From: Klebsiella pneumoniae
Lineage (GTDB): Bacteria; Pseudomonadota; Gammaproteobacteria; Enterobacterales; Enterobacteriaceae
Direction of reading: 5' to 3'
DNA length: 64,000 bases
NCBI RefSeq assembly: GCF_000742135.1
Contig: NZ_KN046818.1
Location: 2,462,600 to 2,526,599, forward strand
The position numbers were made by a program, and so were the translations under genes. The notes beneath the pieces are model-generated. The model was not told where the DNA came from and did no database searches. It saw nothing but the letters and a program-made list of their open reading frames with translations. The stretch's first letter is position 1; each line of letters begins with the position of its first letter. Positions 56,927 through 64,000 of the stretch are shown here, in pieces.

Positions 56927-58633
56927 ATGGATAATGTCGTTTATGCGGACTGCGTATTGATTAACGGCAAGGTCGCCACGGTGGACGCACATTTTAGTTT
57001 TAAGCGCGCCATCGCCGTGAAGCAGGGATGGATTATTAACGTTGGTGAAGACCAGGAGATTCAGCAGCATATTGGTCCCCAGACGCAGGTCATTGACCTT
57101 GGCGGCAAACTCATTTTACCCGCCGCGCATGACTCACATATCCATATCGGCTGGCTCGCTGACAGCTGGCATTGCCTGAACTGCCAGGACGTGCGTTCCC
57201 TGGCAGTACTGCGGGAAAGACTGCGCGACCAGGCAGCCCGCACTCCCGCCGGGGCATGGATTCGTGTCTGCGGTCTGGATCCAAACGCAATCAAGGAGTG
57301 CGCGGCCGAGCAGCGCTCTCTGACGCGCTGGGATATTGACGACGTCACGGCCGATCATCCCACCCTGCTCGCCCTGTGGGACGGTCACTCCTGCATCGTC
57401 AACAGCCGGGCGCTGGCCCTCTCCGGTCTTGACGCCAGCACCCCTGATCCCCTCGGCGGACATCTGGGGCGAACGGCCAGTGGCGAACTGGACGGCAATT
57501 TCATCGACCTGCCCGCCCTGCATCTCGCATCCGGCACGATGCCCCGTCTGACCGTAGCGGCCCTCAAAGAGAACCTTCTGGCAGCCCAGCGCCTGATGAA
57601 CAGCGAAGGGTATGCCAGCTACACGGAAGGCGCCATGGGTCCGGGGGAAAACACGCGCGAGGTGGGCGCTGCGGGGGATCGCGCCATCGCCGCCTACCAT
57701 GAACTGCAGGATGAAGGAAAACTCACCGCCCGGGTATCCATCGCCTTTTACTCCGCCGAGCGGGGCGTTCAGTCCTGCGCCACCCTGAAGCGCGATCTGG
57801 ATAGCTTTGATTTCTCCCAGTTCACCGACCGGGACTGGCTGGACTGTCGGACCATAAAACTGTTCTGCGATGGCGTTCCCACATCGCACACAGCGTGGAT
57901 GAATCAGGATTACGCCGACCGGCCGGGATATCGCGGACGCTCGGTGTTTGGTGGCCCCGAGGCGACCGAGGAAGCACAAGTTGAGGCGCTAAAGCAGATG
58001 ATTCTGCTGGCTCACCAGCGCGGTTTTCAGGTGGCAGTCCATGCGGTCGGCGATAAGGCGGTAAAAGTCACGATTAACAGCTTCGTGCAGGCGATTCAGC
58101 GCTATCCGGGGGAGAGCCGACGGCATTATGTGCTGCACGGCTCAATGGGCGATCGGCAAGATTTCGTGATGGCGGCAAAATACGGCATTCTGCTTTCCGA
58201 ACAATCTTCACTCGGCGGCCCGGCATATGACTATGAACAGCGCGCCCGCTACTGTGGCATCAAGGGGGAAATCTGCAAAGGGCTACGGGATATCATCGAC
58301 CTTGGGGTCATCGTCGCCGGCGGGTCAGATGGCATTATGGCGCTGGTGAACTGGCGCAAAATGGTTCAGGCAGCGGTCACCCGCAAATCATCTTCCAGCG
58401 GCAACGTTATTCGCCCGGAACTGGCAATTAGCGTGGCGGACGGCGTGCGGATGTACACCATCAATGCGGCCTATCAGGAAGGGAAAGAAGCGGTACGCGG
58501 ATCGATAGAGGTCGGCAAAGTCGCTGATTTTCAGGTGCTGGACCGCGATATCTTCGCCGTAGCCCATGAGGAGATTGGCGCCAGCCGCGTGGTGATGACC
58601 ATGGTTGGCGGAAACGTCGTCTTTCAAGACTAA
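56927..58633 (+). CDS. YtcJ-like metal-dependent amidohydrolase
   Basis: A 568-residue amidohydrolase_3 protein (N-substituted formamide deformylase/YtcJ group). N-terminal small beta domain (ADCVLINGKVATVDAHFSFK) and the first metal site ILPAAHDSHIHIGW follow; AVHAVGDKA is the conserved His region of the barrel, and VAGGSDGIMALVNW the late Asp site. It ends with VGKVADFQVLDRDIF, the returning beta domain typical of the superfamily. No signal peptide. The substrate cannot be read from sequence. It stands alone between yncD and the DUF406 gene, with its own promoter; E. coli K-12 has no such gene here. Confidence 0.85.
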   Translation: MDNVVYADCVLINGKVATVDAHFSFKRAIAVKQGWIINVGEDQEIQQHIGPQTQVIDLGGKLILPAAHDSHIHIGWLADSWHCLNCQDVRSLAVLRERLRDQAARTPAGAWIRVCGLDPNAIKECAAEQRSLTRWDIDDVTADHPTLLALWDGHSCIVNSRALALSGLDASTPDPLGGHLGRTASGELDGNFIDLPALHLASGTMPRLTVAALKENLLAAQRLMNSEGYASYTEGAMGPGENTREVGAAGDRAIAAYHELQDEGKLTARVSIAFYSAERGVQSCATLKRDLDSFDFSQFTDRDWLDCRTIKLFCDGVPTSHTAWMNQDYADRPGYRGRSVFGGPEATEEAQVEALKQMILLAHQRGFQVAVHAVGDKAVKVTINSFVQAIQRYPGESRRHYVLHGSMGDRQDFVMAAKYGILLSEQSSLGGPAYDYEQRARYCGIKGEICKGLRDIIDLGVIVAGGSDGIMALVNWRKMVQAAVTRKSSSSGNVIRPELAISVADGVRMYTINAAYQEGKEAVRGSIEVGKVADFQVLDRDIFAVAHEEIGASRVVMTMVGGNVVFQD

Positions 58634-58730
58634 CCGCGCTCACCCGGCTCAGGTCGCCGGGCGGGCAGCGTGCTGCATCAGCGGAAGGCGTCTGCCCGCC
58701 AGAGCATCGCGCTTCCGCTACAGGAGCGAA

Positions 58731-59030
58731 TTAAAGCAGATTTCGCAGGGATAACTCGAAAATGATCTTTTCTGCCTGGCAGGAGAAGGCGATGGAGAGG
58801 TCGAGTTTCACCGCGTCGCCAGCGGCGACGATGGTGTAATCGACCTGCGGCGGTTCACTGGCCGGCGCTGCGGCGGCAGCACGTTCGCGCACGGCGGCTA
58901 CGGTGGATTCCGCTTCTTCGCGGCTTGGGAACACCTTCTCGGCCCGGTAGACGCAGTCCTCGTTATCAATGATCGTCCCGACATCAATGGCGCAGCCTTT
59001 GGTGCTGCATTTATCTACTACATCTTTCAT
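58731..59030 (-). CDS. YfcZ/YiiS-family (DUF406) small protein
   Basis: A 99-residue protein with VDVGTI-like start (CAIDVGTIIDNEDCVYRAEK) and a strong acidic, Ala-rich middle (EEAESTVAAVRERAAAAAPA). The C-terminal LDLSIAFSCQAEKIIFELSL resembles the LDIDFTFACEAEMLIFQLGL of E. coli YfcZ. Function of the family is unknown. ATG 59030 follows GAGG; the frame is open further upstream but without similarity. Convergent with the amidohydrolase. Confidence 0.8.
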   Translation of the reverse strand: MKDVVDKCSTKGCAIDVGTIIDNEDCVYRAEKVFPSREEAESTVAAVRERAAAAAPASEPPQVDYTIVAAGDAVKLDLSIAFSCQAEKIIFELSLRNLL

Positions 59031-59310
59031 CGTAATAACCTCTTGAGTTTTCTTAAGGATAAGAACCCGCCCGCCGAAAAGCAAACCATTAATATCCGTA
59101 AGGATTAGCAATTTTTCTATTATATCGCGCCGCGCCGGTCGCCATCTTGCGCCACCGCAAAACGAGGCGCCATGTTTACGGACGGTCGCGTAACGATACG
59201 CGTTGCCTCGCAGCAATCGTGGTCTCCATCACACTATTCTGCACACCATCTCGTCTGCCTCGACTCGCAGCGTTAGTCTGGTCACAGAACATCGCCAACA
59301 AGGAGCTGCT

Positions 59311-60246
59311 ATGGCACTGCCGATTATGATTGATTGCGATCCGGGACATGATGACGCGATCGCCCTGGTCCTCGCCCTCGCCTCGCCGGAGCTGGAGGTG
59401 AAAGCCGTCACCGCTTCCGCGGGCAACCAGACCCCGGAGAAGACCCTGCGCAACGTGCTGCGTATGTTGACGCTGCTGAACCGGCCGGACATTCCGGTTG
59501 CCGGCGGCGCGTGGAAGCCGTTGATGCGCGATCTGATCATCGCCGATAACGTGCACGGCGAGAGCGGACTGGATGGCCCGAGCCTGCCTGAGCCGGCCTT
59601 TGCGCCGCAGAACTGCACCGCCGTCGAGCTGATGGCTAGCGTGCTGCGGGAAAGCCAGGAGCCGGTGACTCTGGTGGCCACCGGACCGCAGACTAACGTG
59701 GCGTTGCTGCTCGCCAGCCATCCGGAGCTGCACGCGAAGATCGCCCGCATCGTGATCATGGGGGGCGCCATGGGGCTGGGCAACTGGCAGCCGGCGGCGG
59801 AGTTTAATATCTACGTTGATCCGCAGGCCGCGGAAATGGTCTTTCAGTCGGGGATCCCAGTGGTCATGGCGGGGCTGGATGTTACGCATCGGGCGCAAAT
59901 CCTTCCCGCCGATATCGAGCGATTCCGCCAGATTGGCAACCCGGTGTCGACCATCGTCGCCGAGCTGCTCGACTTCTTTATGGCCTACCACAAAGATGAA
60001 AAGTGGGGCTTCGACGGCGCGCCGCTGCACGATCCCTGCACCATCGCCTGGCTCCTCAAGCCGGAGATCTTTACCACGATCGAACGCTGGGTTGGCGTAG
60101 AAACGGAAGGCAAATATACCCAGGGGATGACGGTGGTCGATTACTACCATCTGACCGGCAATCGGCCCAATACCACCCTGATGCTGGATGTGGACCGCGA
60201 AGCCTTTGTCGATCTGCTCGCCCAGCGGTTAGCCTTCTACGCCTGA
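59311..60246 (+). CDS. rihA: Pyrimidine-specific ribonucleoside hydrolase RihA
   Basis: A 311-residue cytosolic hydrolase that splits cytidine and uridine to base and ribose. The Ca2+-binding Asp cluster DCDPGHDDA is at residues 8-16, and the conserved [23 protein letters not shown] and [12 protein letters not shown] blocks are present. Length and sequence match E. coli RihA. AAGGAG precedes ATG 59311; the longer frame lacks homology. In E. coli K-12 rihA lies elsewhere (near gltIJKL), so its place between yncD and curA is a rearrangement relative to that genome. Confidence 0.94.
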   Translation: MALPIMIDCDPGHDDAIALVLALASPELEVKAVTASAGNQTPEKTLRNVLRMLTLLNRPDIPVAGGAWKPLMRDLIIADNVHGESGLDGPSLPEPAFAPQNCTAVELMASVLRESQEPVTLVATGPQTNVALLLASHPELHAKIARIVIMGGAMGLGNWQPAAEFNIYVDPQAAEMVFQSGIPVVMAGLDVTHRAQILPADIERFRQIGNPVSTIVAELLDFFMAYHKDEKWGFDGAPLHDPCTIAWLLKPEIFTTIERWVGVETEGKYTQGMTVVDYYHLTGNRPNTTLMLDVDREAFVDLLAQRLAFYA

Positions 60247-60255
60247 CCTCTATGC

Positions 60256-60289
60256 CAGGCCCCTTTTCCCTGGCGGAAAAAGGGGCCTG
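60256..60289. terminator. Bidirectional terminator between rihA and curA
   Basis: CAGGCCCCTTTT (60256-60267) and AAAAGGGGCCTG (60278-60289) form a 12-bp perfect stem with a 10-nt loop. The A/T ends give U-rich tails in both directions, and converging genes end on each side. Confidence 0.85.
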
Positions 60290-60309
60290 TTAAGTCGAAG
60301 CCCGCCAGG

Positions 60310-61347
60310 TTAGTCGTCCGCCGCGACGCGGATCACTACCTTACCGAAGTTCTCACCTTTTAACAGGCCGATCAGCGCCTGCGGCGCCTGGTCCAGACCG
60401 TCGATAAGCTGTTCGCGATATTTAATTTTCCCCTCCTGCACCCAGCGCCCCATCTGCTGCTGGAACTCGGCGATCCGATGCCCGTAATCCTGGCCGATAA
60501 TAAAGCCCTGCATCCGGATGCGCTTTTTGAGGATGGTCGCCATCAGCAGCGGCAGACGATCTGGCCCGTCCGGCAGCCCGGTGGCGTTATAGCCGCTCAC
60601 CAGCCCGCAGACGGGTACCCGCGCTGCGGTATTCAACAGCGGCAGCACCGCGTCAAAAACCTTGCCGCCGACGTTTTCATAATAAACGTCAATACCCTGC
60701 GGGCAGGCCTGGGCCAGCTGTTCGGCAAAATCATCCGCACGATGGTCAAGGCAGAGATCAAAGCCTAACTTCTCAACCGCATAGCGGCATTTTTCCGCGC
60801 CGCCAGCGATGCCGACGGTGCGGCAGCCCTTAATTTTGCCGATCTGTCCAACCGTGGCGCCAACCGGCCCGGTCGCCGCGGCGACCACCAGCGTTTCGCC
60901 CGCCTTTGGCTGGCCGATGTCCAGCAAACCCATGTAGGCGTTGAAGCCGGGCATCCCCAGAACTCCCAGCGACCAGGACGGGTGTTGCGGATTGTCACCC
61001 AGCTTCACCAGTCCGCTGCCGTCGGAGAGTTCATAATCCTGCCAGCCGCTGTAGCCCAGCACCCAGTCGCCGGGTTGATAATCGGCATGATTTGAGCTGA
61101 CCACGCGACTCACGGTCCCTCCCACCATCACCGCGCCAATGGCCACCGGCGGCGAATAGGACGGCGCGTCGCTCATGCGCCCGCGCATATACGGGTCGAG
61201 TGATAAATAAACGGTACGCAGCAGCACTTGACCCGGGCCTGGCGTCGGCACTTCGCTCTCTTCCAGACGGAAATTCTCTGCCGTCGGTTCACCATGGGGG
61301 CGGGAAGCCAGTACCCAGCGGCGATGGCGTTGCGGTTGATCTGTCAT
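60310..61347 (-). CDS. curA: NADPH-dependent curcumin/2-alkenal reductase
   Basis: A 345-residue zinc-independent medium-chain dehydrogenase/reductase that reduces alpha,beta-unsaturated carbonyls with NADPH. Seen are RWVLASRPHGEPTAENFRLE, LSLDPYMRGRMSDAPSYSPP, the nucleotide-binding VVAAATGPVGATVGQIGKIK and YYENVGGKVFDAVLPLL. It matches E. coli CurA (YncB), reported to reduce curcumin. It is convergent with rihA; the XRE-cupin regulator lies upstream on the same strand, separated by 65 bp, so it may or may not be cotranscribed. Confidence 0.93.
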   Translation of the reverse strand: MTDQPQRHRRWVLASRPHGEPTAENFRLEESEVPTPGPGQVLLRTVYLSLDPYMRGRMSDAPSYSPPVAIGAVMVGGTVSRVVSSNHADYQPGDWVLGYSGWQDYELSDGSGLVKLGDNPQHPSWSLGVLGMPGFNAYMGLLDIGQPKAGETLVVAAATGPVGATVGQIGKIKGCRTVGIAGGAEKCRYAVEKLGFDLCLDHRADDFAEQLAQACPQGIDVYYENVGGKVFDAVLPLLNTAARVPVCGLVSGYNATGLPDGPDRLPLLMATILKKRIRMQGFIIGQDYGHRIAEFQQQMGRWVQEGKIKYREQLIDGLDQAPQALIGLLKGENFGKVVIRVAADD

Positions 61348-61412
61348 AGCAAACTCCTCTTGTTAGCAGACTGTACTGAGGCTAGCTGCTTTATGCGCAA
61401 CGTGCTTTACCA

Positions 61413-61994
61413 TTAAGAGCCGGATGGCGATTGATTAAGGCGAACCACCAGATAGACGCAGGTCTCTGCGGATTCATTAATAAAGCGACAATCGTTGGGC
61501 GGGCCAAGCTCCAGACAATCCCCCGCCTGCATCTCATGGCGGGTATTGCCTTCGACAAACACCAGCTCGCCCTGTTGCAGCCAGATTAGCTGGCGGGCAA
61601 GCGCATAGGACGCGGCGGGCATCGGCACATCGCTACCGGGCGGCAGCTCAATCTGCACCAGATCGATCGGCAAATCGCTGCGCGGCGAAACGTGGCGGCG
61701 GAGATAGTGGCTTTGCGGGTCGCGCCATACCGGCTGGCTGGCAAAGCGCAGCAGCTTGCCCTCCTGCATTTCCGCGCGGGCGATCAGGGTCGACATACTG
61801 ATGCCGAAGGCGCCGGAAAGGCGGCCCAGCATCGAGGCGGTCGGGCTGCTTTCGCCGCGCTCGATTTTATGGATCATCGCCCGCGAGGCGCCGGCCCGTT
61901 CGGCGAGGTCGTTCAGCGACCAGCCGCGGGACTCGCGCTCGATGCGGATGCGCGCGCTGATGCGCTGATTGAGGTTGTCTTCTATAGTATTCAT
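61413..61994 (-). CDS. XRE-cupin transcriptional regulator
   Basis: A 193-residue regulator: N-terminal helix-turn-helix (ESRGWSLNDLAERAGASRAM, then IHKIERGESSPTASMLGRL) and a C-terminal cupin (LARQLIWLQQGELVFVEGNT; MQAGDCLELGPPNDCRFIN). This architecture is common in regulators of small-molecule and amine metabolism. It is divergent from mnaT-ydcZ, with copies of an ACTATAGTGT motif before both genes, so it probably represses itself and them. In E. coli this place is occupied by the GntR regulator mcbR near curA, so the regulator has been replaced or is lineage-specific. Confidence 0.87.
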   Translation of the reverse strand: MNTIEDNLNQRISARIRIERESRGWSLNDLAERAGASRAMIHKIERGESSPTASMLGRLSGAFGISMSTLIARAEMQEGKLLRFASQPVWRDPQSHYLRRHVSPRSDLPIDLVQIELPPGSDVPMPAASYALARQLIWLQQGELVFVEGNTRHEMQAGDCLELGPPNDCRFINESAETCVYLVVRLNQSPSGS

Positions 61995-62138
61995 AACGTA
62001 ACACTATAGTGTGCGCCCCCCCATTACACAACCATCCACCGAGACGCGTTATTCCCGGGTTAGCCGTTAAAATTATGCTGAAAACGGATGACAGCGTGAC
62101 GTTCATTATTGTAATAATATTGTACTACTATAGTGTAC
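61982..62138. promoter_or_regulatory. Shared ACTATAGTGT operators of XRE-cupin gene and mnaT
   Basis: A perfect 12-bp palindrome ACACTATAGTGT (62001-62012) lies 7 bp upstream of the XRE-cupin start. A second copy of its core, ACTATAGTGT (62127-62136), lies 20 bp upstream of mnaT, inside GTACTACTATAGTGTAC. A third partial match (CTATAGTAT, 61982-61990) is in the first codons of the regulator gene. The repetition at both divergent genes makes these good candidates for its binding sites. Confidence 0.65.
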
Positions 62139-62156
62139 GAAAAATTGAGGTTTGCT

Positions 62157-62675
62157 ATGTCTATTCGCCCTGCCATTAAAGACGACTGCGCGGCGATCGC
62201 CGAGATCTATAACCATGCCGTCGTCCATACCGCCGCCATCTGGAATGATAAAACTGTGGATACCGACAACCGCATCGCCTGGTTTGAAGCCCGCCAGCTG
62301 GCTGGATTTCCGGTACTGGTGAGCGAGGAAGACGGCGTCATTACCGGTTATTCCTCGTTTGGCGACTGGCGGGCGTTTGACGGCTTTCGCCATACCGTGG
62401 AGCATTCGGTGTACGTTCATCCCGAACATCAGGGGAAAGGGCTGGGCCGCAAGCTGCTGGTCGCCTTGATCGCCGAAGCGCGACGGCTGAATAAACATGT
62501 GATGGTCGCCGGCATCGAGTCGCAGAATCACGCTTCGCTGCATCTGCATGAAACGCTGGGCTTTATCACCACCGGGCAGATGCCGCAGGTGGGCACCAAA
62601 TTTGGCCGCTGGCTGGATCTGACCTTTATGCAGCTGCAGCTGGATGCGCGCCAGGACCCGGACGGCAAAGCATGA
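62157..62675 (+). CDS. mnaT: GNAT N-acetyltransferase MnaT (methionine analogue/phosphinothricin type)
   Basis: A 172-residue GNAT enzyme; E. coli MnaT (YncA) acetylates methionine sulfoximine and sulfone and related compounds. Conserved blocks seen are IAEIYNHAVVHTAAIWNDK, SVYVHPEHQGKGLGRKLL (acetyl-CoA motif A) and AGIESQNHASLHLHETLGF. ATG 62157 after TGAGG gives the canonical MSIRPA start. Its stop overlaps the ATG of ydcZ by 4 bp, suggesting cotranslation of an enzyme that modifies a toxic amino acid analogue and a small exporter. Confidence 0.93.
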   Translation: MSIRPAIKDDCAAIAEIYNHAVVHTAAIWNDKTVDTDNRIAWFEARQLAGFPVLVSEEDGVITGYSSFGDWRAFDGFRHTVEHSVYVHPEHQGKGLGRKLLVALIAEARRLNKHVMVAGIESQNHASLHLHETLGFITTGQMPQVGTKFGRWLDLTFMQLQLDARQDPDGKA

Positions 62676-63121
62676 ACGCGTCGCTCACTCTCGCCTGCCT
62701 GATCGCCGCCGGCGTTGGCCTGGTAGTGCAGAACACTCTGATGGTGCGCATCACCCAGTCGGCGTCGACGATCCTTATCGCTATGCTGCTCAATTCGCTG
62801 GTCGGGATCGTTATCTTCGTGACGATGTTACTGCTGCGCCAGGGCGTCGCCGGCTTTCAGGAGCTGGCCCTGAGCGTGAAGTGGTGGACGCTGATCCCCG
62901 GCCTGCTGGGGTCCTTTTTCGTCTTCGCCAGCATCAGCGGTTATCAAAACGTTGGCGCGGCGACGACCATTGCGGTACTGGTGGCCAGCCAGCTGGTGGG
63001 CGGGTTGATCATGGATTTAGTTCGCGCCCACGGCGTGCCGCTGCGGGCGCTGATCGGACCGTTATGCGGGGCGGTGATGCTGGTGGTGGGCGCCTGGCTG
63101 GTGGCCAGACGCCAGTTCTGA
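62672..63121 (+). CDS. ydcZ: Small DMT-type membrane protein YdcZ
   Basis: A 149-residue inner membrane protein with five predicted helices, DUF606/DMT-like, nearly identical in layout to E. coli YdcZ: LIAAGVGLVVQNTLMVRITQ, WWTLIPGLLGSFFVFASISG and YQNVGAATTIAVLVASQLVG. It overlaps mnaT by 4 bp and should share its promoter and XRE-cupin control. Substrate unknown; proteins of this group are thought to form dimeric transporters. Confidence 0.9.
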   Translation: MNASLTLACLIAAGVGLVVQNTLMVRITQSASTILIAMLLNSLVGIVIFVTMLLLRQGVAGFQELALSVKWWTLIPGLLGSFFVFASISGYQNVGAATTIAVLVASQLVGGLIMDLVRAHGVPLRALIGPLCGAVMLVVGAWLVARRQF

Positions 63122-63129
63122 GCGCATCT

Positions 63130-63363
63130 TCAGAGGATCGCGCCGCCTTTGGTCAACTGCTCGCGGCGCGCGTCCTGCTCTTCCTGATGCTGTCGCCCAT
63201 GATGGGCGATGGCGGTGCGCAGACGCTGCTGTTGGATATAGCGTTCCTCACGACTGAGTTGCGCATCATCACTCAGGGCGATTAGCAGCTCATTCATATG
63301 CGCGATAACGCCCTCGGCCAGGGCGTCATCGACTTTGACGATAACCTCATCCAGATGTGCCAT
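63130..63363 (-). CDS. ydcY: Conserved small protein YdcY (DUF2526)
   Basis: A 77-residue soluble protein, mostly helical, close to E. coli YdcY (SREERYIQQQRLRTAIAHHG and EQLTKGGAIL near the end). Function unknown. It is convergent with ydcZ (9-bp gap), the same relation as in E. coli. An AGGAGA-type site stands before its ATG at 63363. Confidence 0.92.
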   Translation of the reverse strand: MAHLDEVIVKVDDALAEGVIAHMNELLIALSDDAQLSREERYIQQQRLRTAIAHHGRQHQEEQDARREQLTKGGAIL

Positions 63364-63379
63364 CCTGTTCTCCTTTCGC

Positions 63380-64000
63380 TTAATTCAGCTTCGCTTTGGA
63401 AAAATCGCTCCCCATCATGCTGACGGTGTAGCCGCTGACGTTGCTGCGCGTCGCATAGAAGGTTTTACCGGTCGCCAGGGTGATCCATGGCGCCTGCTGA
63501 TAAAAAATCTCCTGCGCCTGTTCGTAGAGTTTGGCCCGCGCCTGCGGATCGCTCACCAACAGCGCTTTCTTTACCAGCGCGTCATAGGATTTATCACACC
63601 AGCGGGCGGCGTTGGAGCCGGTCTGGATATTATCACAGCTGAGCAATGTGCCAGCAAAGTTGTCCGGATCGCCGTTGTCCGACATCCAGCCATACAGGGC
63701 GCTGTCGTGCTCCCCTTTACGCATACCGGCAAGGTATTCGCCCCATTCATAGCTGACAATTTTGGCTTTCACCCCCACTTTCGCCCAGTCGTTTTGGATC
63801 ATTTCGGCAATGCGTTTTGAGTTTGGGTTGTAGGGGCGCTGGACCGGCATTGACCACAGGGTCACTTCCGCGCCTTGCTCCAGACCCGTCTGCTTGAGCA
63901 GCGCTTTGGCTTTCTGCGGATCGTAGTCATAGTCCGGGAGATCTTTCTTATACCCGAGCATCGTCGACGGGATCGGTGATTTCGCCACGCTGCCGGAATC
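63380..64000 (-). CDS. DppA-like periplasmic dipeptide-binding protein, C-terminal part (5' end outside window)
   Basis: About 206 residues of an SBP_bac_5 family protein, open to the edge of the window, so the true start lies beyond 64000. It follows the DppA pattern: MPVQRPYNPNSKRIAEMIQ, then DWAKVGVKAKIVSYEWGEYL and GDPDNFAGTLLSCDN. It ends VSGYTVSMMGSDFSKAKLN. Full members have about 530 residues with a signal peptide and bind di- or oligopeptides. An in-frame GTG at 63988 should not be taken as a start, because homology continues before it (GSVAKSPIPSTM). Which peptide system it serves is not visible here. Confidence 0.85.
   Translation of the reverse strand, partial: DSGSVAKSPIPSTMLGYKKDLPDYDYDPQKAKALLKQTGLEQGAEVTLWSMPVQRPYNPNSKRIAEMIQNDWAKVGVKAKIVSYEWGEYLAGMRKGEHDSALYGWMSDNGDPDNFAGTLLSCDNIQTGSNAARWCDKSYDALVKKALLVSDPQARAKLYEQAQEIFYQQAPWITLATGKTFYATRSNVSGYTVSMMGSDFSKAKLN

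Noticed and set aside
58634-58730. Terminator after the amidohydrolase
   Set aside because: ACCCGGC and GCCGGGC can pair, but the stem is short, lacks a T-run, and overlaps other alternative pairings; too weak to list.

Overview
The window reads as chromosomal DNA of a Klebsiella-type enterobacterium, probably the K. pneumoniae/variicola/quasipneumoniae group. Gene content and order follow the E. coli terminus region: fdnGHI-yddG-narUZYWV-nhoA and, further right, pptA, yncG, ansP, yncE/yncD, curA, mnaT, ydcZ and ydcY. The coding DNA is GC-rich and REP/BIME repeats are present. Blocks absent from E. coli K-12 at these points (benzoate/catechol degradation, smvRA, a rhamnosidase locus, an organosulfur-type operon) interrupt that backbone. 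The species call is inference; no rRNA, tRNA, insertion sequence or CRISPR array was seen.

0-4.2 kb: a CMD/AhpD-type protein cut by the window edge, the exporter araJ, a VOC-fold protein behind a MerR/SoxR-type promoter with a 19-bp spacer, a PPK2 kinase, and a decayed ccdAB toxin-antitoxin pair. 4.2-9.95 kb: formate dehydrogenase-N (fdnGHI, with an in-frame selenocysteine UGA) and the amino acid exporter yddG. 9.9-17.2 kb: a complete benzoate-to-ketoadipate-enol-lactone operon, catBCA-benABCD, divergent from an IclR-type regulator with a perfect inverted repeat between them. 17.2-19.5 kb: the cationic biocide efflux pump smvA with its divergent TetR repressor smvR and twin operators. 19.5-27.7 kb: narUZYWV, the second respiratory nitrate reductase. 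Together with fdnGHI this makes an anaerobic formate-to-nitrate electron transport neighbourhood.

27.7-28.6 kb is a seven-unit BIME array with alternating unit types, ending at nhoA. 29.5-33.7 kb holds a ferric-iron-type ABC operon whose permease carries an amber codon, facing a flavin reductase-like gene broken by a frameshift; both are written as pseudogenes. 33.8-39.4 kb is a self-contained glycoside locus: AraC regulator, cytoplasmic GH78-like rhamnosidase, GPH symporter and ScrY/LamB-like porin. 39.5-40.8 kb is an AT-richer patch with a decayed membrane-protein gene (two compensating homopolymer frameshifts) and a RelE/HigB-type toxin with an XRE antitoxin under two perfect operators.

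41.9-49.4 kb is an eight-gene operon (two flavin monooxygenases, M20 deacylase, GNAT acetyltransferase, polar amino acid ABC transporter with two paralogous binding proteins). It matches in composition the S-substituted cysteine salvage operons known from Bacillus. This and the rhamnoside locus are the best candidates for incompletely described systems. 49.5-64 kb returns mostly to the conserved backbone: a P-loop kinase-like protein, a LysR regulator, ansP, a small lipoprotein, yncE/yncD around a Fur-box-like site, a YtcJ-like amidohydrolase, a DUF406-type protein, rihA, curA, an XRE-cupin regulator sharing operator motifs with divergent mnaT-ydcZ, ydcY, and the end of a dipeptide-binding protein running off the window.
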